From Agelaius tricolor (lineage: Eukaryota > Chordata > Aves > Passeriformes > Icteridae), in the NCBI GenBank assembly GCA_023055355.1, contig JALJCS010000001.1, positions 97,759,381 to 97,823,380 on the forward strand: 64,000 nucleotides of DNA. Direction: 5' to 3'. Each line of letters begins with the position of its first letter. Within the stretch, counting starts at the first letter, position 1. Under the pieces are notes generated by a model. It made no database searches, was not told where the DNA came from, and saw only the letters and a program-made list of their open reading frames with translations. Shown in pieces: positions 39,591-51,074 of the stretch. The translations under genes and the position numbers were made by a program.

Positions 39591-42500
39591 ACTATGAAGA
39601 CATTGTATGTGACAGAAACTATAGGGTCATTATACTGATTTGGAGAAGTATCTAGCTGTACTAAAACATTAAAACCAAAAAGCTGAACTGATTTGCATAC
39701 TTGAAATCACTCACTGTATTTGGGCTAAAGCGCCTATCTAAAATCATGATCCATAGCCAATACTTTTCACAGCACGTTCCATGTCAAAAGACAAGGAAAA
39801 TTCACCATGCCTATTAGTCTCAGCACTCTGTTTATACTACATTTTTCATGGATTAGCAAGTGGCTTTAAAAAACTCTAATTGTAAAAGAAAGTCGAAAAA
39901 GAAGCAATGATCTGGGAATGAGACAGAATCGTAATATTCTTAATATAAAACTGTCAGGAATGATCAAATTAGAACTTCACATGTCACTACAGAAAGAGCT
40001 AACGTCCACACTCAAACCCCAAATATTCCCAATAATAATAAGTCGACAACATGAAGAAAGTATGCTTGCAGTCAGATCAAAAATATGCCTCCGGAAAACT
40101 CCTGAACTCTCTCCCCTCAGATTTGCTATACCCCATCATGGGAAGCGAGTGCTTCCTTCTAATGAACACTAAGCATATCAAAACATGAGAGCTGAAAGAA
40201 ATCTTCTATGTGAATCTAATGCTTACTGGCACCCTCAGAGCCTAAGGAGGACTGCTCCAAGAAGAGCCAGCATACTCTCTCAGCCTCCGACTCTTTTTTC
40301 AATTCTGGTATTTATTCATTACAATATTGGTCCAATGAATAAGTCAAAGTATATTCAGCATGTCTGCTCAGAAAGCTCAAATCAATCCTTCTCCTAACAC
40401 ACTTCCTCCCCTCACCACCCTCAAATTAATTTTAGTCTACACTTTTCCATGTATTTGAAGCCATTCTTTTAGATTCAAGTAGATTGGGTGAGAAATTTCA
40501 AGATGTAAATATAATAATTTCAGATCCTACCTAAATGTGCTTTGCTGGAAAAGTTTCTATTTTAGCCCAGAGAAATAAATGCTATGCATATGTTGTTGAA
40601 GGAAGAAAACCAAAAAGATCATCTAGGCAGATATTGAAGGACAGATGCTGATTTAAACAGACCTTGTACATGGGAGGGAACAAAGGCCCAAGAAAGAACA
40701 ACTGAATACAAGACAGGGAAAAAACCCCAAACCTTTACATATTACTCTCTCCATGAAGAAAGCAGATTTCAAATTTGTAACAGATTCACCTGCATACAAA
40801 TTATAAAACTGGAGCAAGACAACTTTGCCACACAGAGGAGTCAGTTCAGCTGAACAGAGGAGAGTAACAAAAGTTTGGCAGAAGGATCTGCACCACTTTT
40901 ACCACTGCTCCACTCCTGGGTCCATTCTTTCCCAACTCCTGCTTTCTGGTCTATAACTCGCATTTCTTTTTTCAATGGTAACCATTCCTGCAAACTCTAC
41001 TAGAGTCTCTTTCCTCTTATCAACTGGAGTTTATCTCCAGGCTTAACTCACACACCTGCTGTTGGCAGAGCTGCTCAAGCTGGCAGCTATCAGCTTGTTA
41101 TTCCTCACCATCTGCCTGTACCTCCACAAACGGAAGGAGCCTCTTTCAAGTGCACACCCTCAGTTATTCACAGGAGAGGTTCAACCTCTCCTTTTCTTCC
41201 TCGCAGTTCAATTGGACCCATATTTGGTCTATTTGTGGCAATCAGGCTAAGGAAAACTGCAACTTCACCATGGGCTGCTTAGCTACAAACTTCTAACAGA
41301 ATGTACTGCATAGTTCAGATACACTGTTTATTTGCAGTTCAGTGTATCTGCCACATCTTCTGTGGCTGGCCCAACTTTTAACTAAGGCATCATTTCATTA
41401 GAAAAAAAAATATAAAAGAAAAGAGACATTGCTTCCTGGAATTTTGTTTTAACATTTTTCAGTCTATATCACTAGGGAACCTTCTGTACTAGCACCATTT
41501 TAGCACTTTAAAAACTTCCCTTCTGCAACCCACTACCTAGCAATGACAGAATAAAACCTATTTGTCTTCTTTCAGACAGAATGATTTCACAGCTATGATG
41601 TATGCTTGCTCTCTCAGAGGGGTTAAGAATAATTCATCAGCAGAGCACTTAGCCTCACTGCCCTAAAAATATAAGGGGAAAAAGACTTTGACTTAAATTC
41701 TGTCTCTTCACAATGCATTATTATTACCTCAGAGCCCACACATTACACTTATTATTTATTCATTATTACTGTTTATATTTTCCAGGGGTAGTAAAAGGAT
41801 TATTTTTCTAGTCATGGACTTTTAAATTTCTTGGGCCTGAGTTATAAATGAGTTATTGAAATTCAAAGTTGTTGTTGTGTGTGTAGTTTCCATTATCTTT
41901 TATAAGATTTCTGGAAAGGAGCAACATTACTAAGAGTTAATTTTATTTTTGAGAAAAAACCCAAGTCAATTTAAATAGCAATAAACATGTTTTCTGTGCT
42001 AATAATTTTAGAAAATTATAATAAGTTGAAGTACTTGCTGAGGCTGAGTAATTCTAGAAAACTGATGTTCCATATTTGACAAGCACATATGATGTGCCTT
42101 TAAGACAGAATTTGCCACATTCTGGAGAGTTAATGTAGAGTTTAAGTGAGAACACTAGATAACATGTGGAAAGTAAAAGAAAGAGGAAAACAGAGAAATC
42201 TGAGAAAATTTGCAGAAGATGGGAAACAGCTTTTAAGTTAAACAATATCTTTTTATTTCCTTTCCCCACCTTCTTAGGAAAAAAGGGGTTTCTTTCACTC
42301 TGCGTGAAATGTATGACCCAGTTTAGGAATTAAGTATAGGTGCAGTTAACATGGGCATTAGATTGTTTAGGTCAATGTGATAACTGGTCTGCACTAATAA
42401 AGCCATATGATTCTGTTCACAAAAGTTTTGCAAACTCTGATATATAATCTTGATTTGTATGGTAGGAAAAGAAAAGTACAAAATGAAGCTCCTAGGAACT

Positions 42501-42721
42501 ACAATTACCTCCAAACATGAATCTTCCAAGCACAGGAAGCAGAAAGGCTGCTCTGGAACTGCTTCAAACTTAGTTCATTTCAGAAAAGAGATTAAAACAA
42601 CCTTGTATAATTTTATTTGTTCATATTGTTTATTTTCTATGTGCTCTTGTTATTTGCTAAAAATTTTTCAGTACTGAGATTTATGCCTTTGGTCTGTGAT
42701 GGACAAGAAAAATGGAAGTAC

Positions 42722-42848
42722 CTGTGTGGTCACTGACAGCCAGAGACGTAGAAACAGGAAGGAGGAAGACTGCCATACAAAGCCAAACTATGCAGGATCC
42801 AGTGTACTTCATCTCCCCCTGGACACATGTGAACAAACAGCTACAAAT
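42722..42848 (-). CDS. COL19A1: COL19A1 exon 2: start codon and signal peptide (CDS 42722-42812)
   Basis: First coding exon of the collagen XIX alpha 1 chain, a secreted FACIT-like collagen of basement membrane zones. Read on the minus strand, a pyrimidine-rich acceptor (...TTTTTCATTTCAG) is followed by 36 nt of 5' UTR and then ATG at 42812 in good context (G at -3). It encodes a short N-region, a hydrophobic core (IVWLCMAVFLLP) and a small-residue stretch STSLA that looks like a signal peptidase site near residue 23-25, then VSDHT. The donor follows at 42721 (ACAG|GTAC) in phase 1. The pattern MxxTG..., hydrophobic, FLLPxSTS fits my memory of the mammalian COL19A1 N-terminus. The next exon joins in frame to give Gly-Ala-Val-Cys-Pro. 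An out-of-frame upstream ATG at 42828 overlaps this start and is listed separately. The start choice is well supported because the only other upstream ATG is out of frame. Confidence 0.88.
42730..42828 (-). other. Overlapping upstream ORF across the COL19A1 start
   Basis: An ATG at 42828, 16 nt upstream of the main start, opens a different frame and runs 32 codons to a TGA at 42730-42732. It covers the main ATG and most of the signal-peptide coding sequence, and closes 8 nt before the exon 2 donor. The upstream ATG context is weak (C at -3), while the main ATG has G at -3, so leaky scanning could let most ribosomes through. If used, it should lower translation of COL19A1. No homology is recognised in the short peptide, so a regulatory role is an inference. 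Confidence 0.5.
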
Positions 42849-43714
42849 CTGAAATGAAAAAGAAGCATATTCAGAACAATCTCATCTTATTCTTCTCACC
42901 TCACCTTGTCAGAATGCTGCAAACAAGAACTTCTTAACTGTGAAGAGGAGTTGCTAGTCATATACAAGTGTATAATTTTTCAGTTTAAGGAGCTACAAAA
43001 AAGGTTTATGCCAGTTTGGAAATAAATGATAAATATCCTCCTTTTTAGTTCTTTATTAATGAACACAGAAGTAACACCTTAGAAATGCTAACTTGGAGAT
43101 ATTAATTGTAAAGGCACTGAATGTTCATTTCATTAGTAATTACTAATTTTCTTTTATATTTCTCCCCAAATTATTTTTCATTATTCAATATATTAGTTAA
43201 ACTGGTGTCACAACACTTACAGTGACTGCTAAGGTAGTCCTCAAATGGAACAAAGGCAACATGCAATTGTTTAACCACAAAAGAAACCAAAATGCAATAT
43301 TTCTCCACCTTGCAAAGTGCCTAGAGCAGCCTATACTGAATTTCTAGTTTAAATCTCACAAAAGTACAGGCTTCAACAACACAAACTGGTACTGTCATTA
43401 GAGGACAAAAGCTTCTTTTTCTAAGCCAACTGCGACATATAAATACACATGAATTTAATGAAACACAAAATATCTAATGTTTTTCTAATCACATCTTCTG
43501 TAACAAAAGGAAATCACATACCTAAGATGCAATTGTTATAATTATTTTTGCAAGGCACCTTATTTATCATGAAAGCTATTCTGTCATAACCTGACATCAA
43601 CTATATCATGATTAACTTTTCTAGCCTTCCCACCAGCAGCAAAGCGAATACATGTTGAAATGAATTATCATTTAATTTCCTGCACCTGCTTTACAAGCAG
43701 GCATCGGGAATTCA
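42849..43714 (-). other. COL19A1: Likely COL19A1 intron 1, proximal part
   Basis: AT-rich sequence between the exon 2 acceptor and the CpG island. Nothing else was recognised. The exact exon 1 donor is unknown. Confidence 0.6.
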
Positions 43715-44450
43715 GTAGAGCCGCCTGCTCCGGAGGTCTGCTTTGGTCTGCTTTTCTGCAGGGCTCTGATCACCAGCACCGCCACCCCCTCGCTGCCGCC
43801 GCACCTCCGGGCTTGGGTCCTCTCCCGCCGGCTGCTCCAGGAGGCTCCGCTCCCTCGCACCCCCGGAGCCCACGGGGCGCCCGTGCAGCGACGCGAGCCC
43901 CGGCAGCGCAGACTCCGAACCGGCAGCGCCGGCAGCGCCGTTTCCCTTGGATCGAGCCGCGTTTGCCGGAGGGAGGGCTCAGCCCTCCGGGCGGGAAGGC
44001 AAGCGGGCAGCTCTCCCAGCCGGGCAGCGCCCCCGCCCCGCTGCCGGAGCCGCTCTTCGGCCCCCGCCCCGGGCTCCCTCCGCCCCGTCTCCCCGGCCCC
44101 TGCCCGCGGCGCCGGGACCCGCGGCAGCCCGGGCAGGCAGCGAGGGGCAGGCGGCCGCCGCCGCTTCCTCCGCAGCCCCGGGGCGGAGCGGGGCCAGGAG
44201 CCCGCCCGGCCGGCGGCGCCTGCGAGCGGGGCAGCCCCGGGGCGGCGGCGGCACCTGCGCCGGGCCAGCAGGTGAGGGGCCGCCCCCGGCCCCCGGCGGC
44301 CCCATCGGGCCGGGACGCGGCCGCGGCACCGCCGGGCTGTGCCCGAGAGCCGCGGTGCCCCCTCCCCGCAGGGCACTGCCCGCCCGAGCCGCTGCTCGCT
44401 CACCAGCGCGCTCCCAGCCGCTGCGGGCAGGCCACCCGGCACGCCTGCTA
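43715..44450. promoter_or_regulatory. COL19A1: CpG island, probable COL19A1 promoter
   Basis: About 735 nt with very high G+C and dense CpG, sharply bounded by AT-rich DNA, lying 0.9-1.6 kb upstream of the first coding exon. From about 43740 to 44110 the plus strand has more C than G, so the minus strand is G-rich. That is the skew expected downstream of a minus-strand start site, and it fits COL19A1 transcription starting around 44.1-44.45 kb. A consensus-like minus-strand donor (GCGCTG|GTGAGC) lies at 44404/44403 and could end exon 1. On the plus strand, CAG|GTGAGG at 44271/44272 could serve a divergent transcript. The frames of more than 250 codons here come from the lack of AT-rich stop codons and show no domain. 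Confidence 0.8.
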
Positions 44451-44559
44451 GTTACAAGGTAGGCTTTTAAATGTAAATATATGCACAATTAGTATAGTGG
44501 CAATTCGCAACAGTTTCATCAGTTTTGTAAATTACTGCTCATTTAGCAGGGCTGTTTTT

Positions 44560-44567
44560 ATTTGCAT
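44560..44567 (+). promoter_or_regulatory. Octamer (POU-factor) motif ATTTGCAT
   Basis: Perfect ATTTGCAT about 110 nt from the upstream edge of the CpG island. An 8-mer can occur by chance, so only its promoter-proximal position makes it worth noting. Confidence 0.35.
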
Positions 44568-44860
44568 ATCTTAGCGTACACCTATTGTCACCCATTAGCA
44601 TATACAATGTATTTACAGAATCACGAGCAGAATACTATGGCACAGGCTGATTACAGTACGTTAAAAACTTACGGTATACATCGTGTTTATATAAGACATA
44701 GTTAACATTAGCAATGATAAACTTAAATGACAATTTTGGAAATCAAAACCAAAAACCCTTGAAGAAAAACACCTCAAAACAAGCCAGGAATAGTGTAGCG
44801 TGTGCGAGTGTGCACATGTAAGATGTTTAGATAATTGACTACACATAGTGAGTGGCTTAC

Positions 44861-45032
44861 CTTTATTTTTTTTATTGTTGTGTCCCCCAGAAGCGCTGAA
44901 AATGCCTGTACAGAGCTGCTGTAGTGCCGAGGAGTTGCTAGAGTGAGTCTCCAAAGAGTGGTAGAGGGGGATGCAGCTCTGTCCTTATTAGTCTCACAGT
45001 GTGACCCTCCCACTCAGTGAGCACAGAATACT
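44861..45032 (-). other. Candidate upstream noncoding exon of COL19A1
   Basis: On the minus strand a good acceptor (TTCTTTCTTGCAG) at 45034/45033 and a good donor (AAATAAAG|GTAAGC) at 44861/44860 bound 172 nt that is less AT-rich than its surroundings. It has no ATG-initiated frame across it, so it would be 5' UTR, joined to the exon 2 acceptor at 42848 or to an exon in the CpG island. It could also be an alternative first exon. The same DNA has plus-strand splice signals (next entry), so the strand is unsettled. Confidence 0.35.
44891..44942 (+). other. Candidate plus-strand exon, divergent transcript
   Basis: A long pyrimidine tract and TGTCCCCCAG acceptor precede 52 nt that end at a GTGAGT donor (44943). 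The piece contains ATG CCT GTA CAG with an open frame to the donor. Together with the plus-strand donor at 44271/44272 in the CpG island it could form the start of a divergent transcript. In mammals the neighbour in this direction is LMBRD1, but the sequence does not match the LMBRD1 N-terminus as I remember it. Confidence 0.25.
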
Positions 45033-48000
45033 CTGCAAGAAAGAACAAACAGCCACCCAGACACAGATTTTACATAATTATATGTGTGCATCCCAAGTCA
45101 GGTAACAATGTAAGAAATGTTTGGAGTTTTTTCTCCTTCCCCCTACCTCTCTAAAAGCACCCTCTCAGCAGTTCCATAAATTAGACAGCCGTGGTATGAA
45201 TGCATGAATGAAAGAGTATCTGGTTTCTAGCTGTGAAGAACCAATTATGTACATTATTACACTGGCAGAAACTAGCTTTTATCTTTTAAGTGTAAGCATA
45301 CTTTAATTTTAGATACTTTTATATACTTCACCATAAATTTAAAAATCAGCCATGCAAGCAACCAAGAGGGTACACCTATTTATGGCACTGATGCTGTAAT
45401 GCACAGTGAATTACAGAAATTTGTTCTGCCTTTTAAAATCTATCATTTGCAAACCTGAATGTTCTTGAACTTGTAATATCATCTGTCTGTGATGGCATGG
45501 TGAGACTGAGCACTGCCACTGGCTCTTAGCTGAATTTGCCAAACTGCACTTCTGTCAGGTTCTCCAAGTGTGCTTGTGGCAGTTTTCTGAATTGCACTTT
45601 AAAGATGTGAACCAGATAGAAGGACAAAGAGAAGTAAAACAGCTAGAAACAGATATACAGAAGACAGAGAGTAGGGCCTCAGTATATTATTTATTTATTT
45701 ATTTATATCCAAGACATATTTTATCTTTTTCTAGTTGAATTATTCTGACGGGAGAAAAAAAGGAAGGTGGTCATATGAAAATTTATCAGCTTAACATCAA
45801 TTTAGCCAATTGGTCTTCAGATCAGAAAATATATAGGGTAAACTTTCTTCTACCCCCAGCTCCCATACCCCAAATCCTCCCACCCACTCAGCAGATTTTG
45901 TTTCCTCAGTGTTTCCTCATTTCAATCAAGATAACTAGCCAGTATAACCAACAAATCACATGGAAAGACATGATTATCTTCCTGGTTTGAATTTCAAAAC
46001 AGTTGTTGTTCTTCCCAACTTAGAATCACGAGAGAAAGATGAAATTGCAGCTTACGTACACATCTGCTGGGGTGTTTTATTCCATGGCTTGCCACAGGCT
46101 TGTGGTGTAACTTTAGGCAAGTCACACTTCTTGCTTGCTCATTCTGAAAATTACAGAAAGTAAAGCTGTCTTACCTCTCAGGATGAGGTGCAAGAGCCCA
46201 ATCCCACAGCTGACAAATCATCGGAGCCTTCTTCTTCTCCTTCAGACTCTTCATTTGATAAAGGCCTTAATGCTGAGCCCTAATTCTGTGTTTCAGAGTT
46301 GTGAGATCCTCAGTTGAAACACCCTTTGTAAAAAGTCTGCTCATAATAAAAGGCATCTTTTTTTTTTTTTAATTTGAGAAGAGCTGCATTTCTCATTGCT
46401 CTTTCAAGCTACAAGATTCTAATTTTTTTTACTTCTTTTTACATGTTCTAAATACCTGGATTCATCTACTTTACATGAATTTAAACAGTCTCATTAATTT
46501 CAATCAAATATAAGCTCTGAAGTTGCTAAGCATTTTAATTGCATAAGAGTTTGCACATACAATCAGTTTATCCTTTAAAGAAATATTTCTGCTTCTTAAA
46601 ATTTCAGTAATGCTTCAAGGTCCAGACCCAAATACGGTCTTCATTTCCTGTAAAGCAAGGACGTTGCTTCCCTCGCAAAATACTGACACTACAAATAGAA
46701 AACTAAATACCTTATTTGGGCCATGTAAACTTAAAAAAATACTTTACATCTGCATGAAAGCAATAAGTAGAAGAATTAGAAACTGCTACAACCTTCTCTG
46801 ACTAATACATACTCACAATGTACTCTGGGCCACATCTTCAACTAAACAGGATTATTCCAGTTCACATAAATCAAAGGAATTACAGGGATTTATACTAGTT
46901 GAGGAGCACCACGTTAGGGACTGCCATCATATGTATTTATGGACAACACTGTTCACATTATTAAAAGCAGTTTGAATGACTAGTGACATGAAAATTGGGA
47001 AAAAGAAAAACCTTACTGTTTAAAAACCTCTGTCATGACCTCCAAAAACTGGTTTCTCTGTGTCTCCCATAATATAGGAAGCAAAGCCACAACTGGTGAC
47101 ATATCTGTTGCTCCCAGTAACAGCTTAGAAATCCCAAACACTTCCTCACCTGCAGTTACTGATGCACTCCAGAGAAAATATCTATACTTTGTCTTATCTG
47201 CTTTAAATCTGGGAAGTACTGGAAAAACTGATAAGCTGAAGCAGCAGCAGCCAATGGATGATATCCCATCTTGTCTTTGCAGCAACATATTTTTCCAGCT
47301 ATCTCAGAGTTTAGCTAAAGCACACAGAAGGCAGAATTAGACCTGGATCCAGGAAAGAGTCAAGGAAAATACACCAAGAATCAGAAAGTAGAGAAATTTA
47401 GGTTTGAAGCCATACTTAGCACAGACATGCAGAGAACATTCCATCTCCTGTGCCAAGGCAAAACTGCTCCACTGAACAGCTTTTACTACAACTACAGTTG
47501 CAGGCAAGATGCAGAGGGAAAAGGTGAGAGAATCAGGGGGCTAAAGCACTGACTTTTTTTTATAGAAAACTTTTCTATATTGCTAACACTCACTTTCACC
47601 CTTTGTTTCTTTTCTTGTCATGATTAGATATCCAAACCAGCCAAGTTGCATAATTCGCTCTCTGCGTGGTGTTAACAGATTTGTCTCCATCTCGTTAGAC
47701 CCACATTTTAAACTGTTGCTTACAACAACATGTATGCAGGAATGAAGCTGTAAACTTGGACAAAAGTCTTTAAAGGCAGCAGTATCCTACTTGAAAAAAG
47801 TTTTGTAAAAGGAGATTAATTTGAAACGCCCCTTACCACGCAATTTCTCGCTGAATGTAGTGCTCAGTGTTTCTGTTCTGTTGAGTAAGCCCTTATGTGG
47901 CATTGTTCCTTGCCAGATGATCCTTTCTGCCCTCTGCAAGATTTCCCGGTCACGACAACTGCATTCCACTGAAGCAATTAAAATATAAATGCTTTTAAAT

Positions 48001-50904
48001 ACATGAGACTGAACTATGGTGAACTTAGACGAAACAGGTGGAATCCCAGCCCTGGGGAAGTTAATGGAAATTTTAACATTGATGTAAATGGAGCAAAAAT
48101 GTCACTCAAATGATGGCACTTTGGCAAAAACTACATAAAAAGGGAATTATTTATATGCCTGTGCACACATACTAAGCACTTCTAAGCATCAAAGCCAACA
48201 GAAAAGCTGGATGTCACTTGTTTCTGCTATTGGAGACAAAAAGGAAAAAACCCAACTGCTACTTCTTCTACTGCATACTTAAGCAGCTCTCAGATTTTCA
48301 GTAGGGGCCAAAATAACTCAAAAAAAATACAAACAGAATACTTATCATTATAGTTTTGTGGTATTTGTTGTCTTAGCTCAGGCATTTTCTCTACTCTTTG
48401 ACACTTTACAACGTGTCCTAAAATAACCAATTGGTAGTAAATATAATGGTACAGCAACCAAAAATAAAAAAAGAATGAAAAAAGGTACATTTTTATCTTA
48501 TCTGCTACTGATAAACCCAATCTCAAAAAATAATCATTCACAATGTTTAGTGTTATCTGGTTCTAATATGTATCATATTTTTAATAGTGGCATTGTAATT
48601 CAAAATGTACACTTTTCAAAGTAAATAAATCAATGTCATGATATATTGCTTATATTTACCAGTCACAAACATGCCAAAAACTGTATCATATGCTTTGAAC
48701 AGTATTCATTATTATTCAAAAAAATTACATTTCTCAGTATATACTTAAAAATGTAGTATATACTACCCTTAAAGTGTTAGTTCAAAAATTCAAAAGCTAA
48801 GTTATTCAAACCTGAAATACTTCTGGATTTGCGGAATTCAGTAAAACATCAGTCCAGGCTTAGAGAAACAATGCCAAGATTAATAGCAATAAAATGCTCC
48901 TTATCTAGTGAAAGGCACCACACTTTCCCTTTTCTTCCTATGGATATATATATATATATATATATATTAGCCATACCCTAAACAACTTGACAACTTGGAA
49001 CAAGTTCTCTTGTTTCATGAACCAAAGATACACCAAAAAAAAATTAAAGTTCACCACAGTTCTTCTTCCTCTTCTTGCCTTCAAATGGAATCTGCCCTAC
49101 ACGTAAAGCAGAAAATACATGCATTATGGTGGCTTTTGTATTGCACAAGAAAAAAGTAAGTGGTCAAACAGCTGATTATGGAAGAGAAGAGCTGAAAGGC
49201 AATTTTCTAAAACAAGTGAAAGCACGTCTTCTGGCTTGTTTTAGATTGAAGTATCCATTCATCTTTAAAAGTCATTATACATAATGAAAAGTTCATAGCC
49301 AGGTTTTAGACAGCTTTGCTGGGAAGTGTAGCTGTTTGCCCAATATTTCTATAAGATCCTACACACAGTCTGAAAGCATCTATAAATCAGTATAATGTGT
49401 TAATTTAATATAAAATTAAAATTTGTTAATTTATATAGTGCAAATATTATAAAAAGGAAGTTGAAGAGCAAAAAAAAAGTTATCAGCAAAATTAAAAATC
49501 CTACAAATAGATTAGGCAGTATAAAACCTGCAGGCTTAATGGGCAGAATTATTTCAGCTCAGAGAATACTCTACGCCTGTTTTCTTTCAACCTTAGCAAG
49601 ATGAAACAGAGATTTTAAATTGTAACAAATATATCTAAACGTTCTCAGGTCTCAGTATTAGCTGGTGTCTCCTACTGTTGTGTCCTTTCTAGCCAGCAAA
49701 TTTGCCCAAATAGTTTTTAAAAATGGAATACTACTGTGATAAATAACCCACTTTTTAGGTCCAGTTATAAAGAGTTTCAAATTTTCAGAAAGTAACTTCT
49801 TTAAATTTGCATATGCCATACTAAGTGATATATAGTGACCATCAGTTTTATCAACACACAGTAGCTACAATTATATTCACCCATCCAGGATTTTGAGTTC
49901 ATGCAGAGCTATTTACTATTATGCTATTTCAGTGCTGTCAAGCAACATAAAAATGAAATATTAAAATGACAAGTATTTTATTTACATTTATTGCTGAATA
50001 AATAGGCACAATAATCTCAAAATTATTAGTAAGTGCATATTTAATCTGTATCTCTGCATTCACATACTTTAGTTGCCTCTCATCTAGGAGTAATAGTCTC
50101 AGGGTTTAACCATTATACTTTTAGGAAAGTAGTTTTTTAGATTTATGTAAGCTTCATGTGTAAGCCTAGAGCTATCTTGTTATGGTCTCTGATGTAAAAG
50201 AACTATTAATTCAATAGTGTCTAAAAGACTGCAGCTAGAAGACTGAAGTACATGCAAAAAGAGAAAAAATATGGCTGTCACATGCCCTCTAAACCAGTCT
50301 ACTAACCTATACATATTGCAAGTCAATGTCCTGTATCACCCTGTGTATTTATGTATTTTTGGGAACTGATGATTTCAGCACTAAGAGAAGATGACGGTCC
50401 AAAGGGAGAACCTATCAGGCCATGTTTGCATGACTATTTGTGTGTTTATGCACTGCGATTCACGTAAAGTTTCCTGTTTACTAGGAATGAAAATTCCAAT
50501 GCTACCTCCTAGAAAGGTCACTATTTAAATAAATGGAAGGTTCTTAAAATAAATGTAGCCATGTAATGTATCAAGAGTACCATTTGCCTCAATCTCTACA
50601 TTGTTTATTTTTGGCACGTCAAAACTGGTTTGTACACAATGGAGAAATTTAATTTTGGAGCAAGGCCAAGTGATTTAACATGAAAATGCCATTTTGATGA
50701 AGCCTGGAGTTGCTACAAACTGCTTTGGTTTCTTCCCTTTCCTGGTAAGTGGAACCCAGATAAATCTTGTTAGTAAACTGTGTACTTAATCTTGCCAATT
50801 AGGCATTGAATAATTGTGTTGGAACCAATTGTTAATGCTGGAACCAACTATGTTCAAACAGTTTAGACTGGCATCCTGCAACTGTTTAGGTGCACATGAT
50901 GAAA
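45033..50904. other. Intergenic DNA, no gene seen
   Basis: AT-rich unique sequence upstream of COL19A1. It contains a (TTTA)n stretch at 45686-45708 and a (TA)n stretch at 48944-48968. All open frames are short and featureless. Confidence 0.6.
48944..48968. repeat. (TA)n microsatellite
   Basis: About 12 TA units in an AT-rich setting. Confidence 0.95.
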
Positions 50905-50936
50905 AGGAAGGAGAGGAAGGAAGGAGAGGAAGGAGA

Positions 50937-51072
50937 GGAAGGAAGGAAGGAAGGAAGGAAGGAAGGAAGGAAGGAAGGAAGGAAGGAAGGAAGGAAGGAA
51001 GGAAGGAAGGAAGGAAGGGAGGGAGGGAGGGAGGGAGGGAGGGAGGGAGGGAGGGAGGGAGGGAGGGAGGGA
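50937..51072. repeat. Compound (GGAA)20-(GGGA)14 microsatellite
   Basis: Pure GGAA units from 50937 to 51016 switch sharply to pure GGGA units from 51017 to about 51072. A shorter interrupted GGAA/GAGGAA stretch precedes them from about 50905. The strand is all purine for more than 160 nt, which favours triplex formation, and the GGGA part can form G-quadruplexes. The open frames across it (FLPS or EGRK repeats) are artefacts. Confidence 0.97.
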
Positions 51073-51074
51073 GA

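Larger units (their letters stand above)
34368..42721 (-). other. COL19A1: COL19A1 intron 2 (8.35 kb)
   Basis: Intron between the signal-peptide exon and exon 3. It contains the longest CR1 copy in the window (38495-39590), a 19-nt A run at 37415-37433 and an unclassified stretch after it. No other exon was seen. Confidence 0.8.

Noticed and set aside
43660..44488. Open frames of 130-263 codons on both strands in the CpG island
   Set aside because: They arise because GC-rich DNA lacks stop codons. They are Pro/Arg/Ala-rich, overlap on both strands and have no domain.
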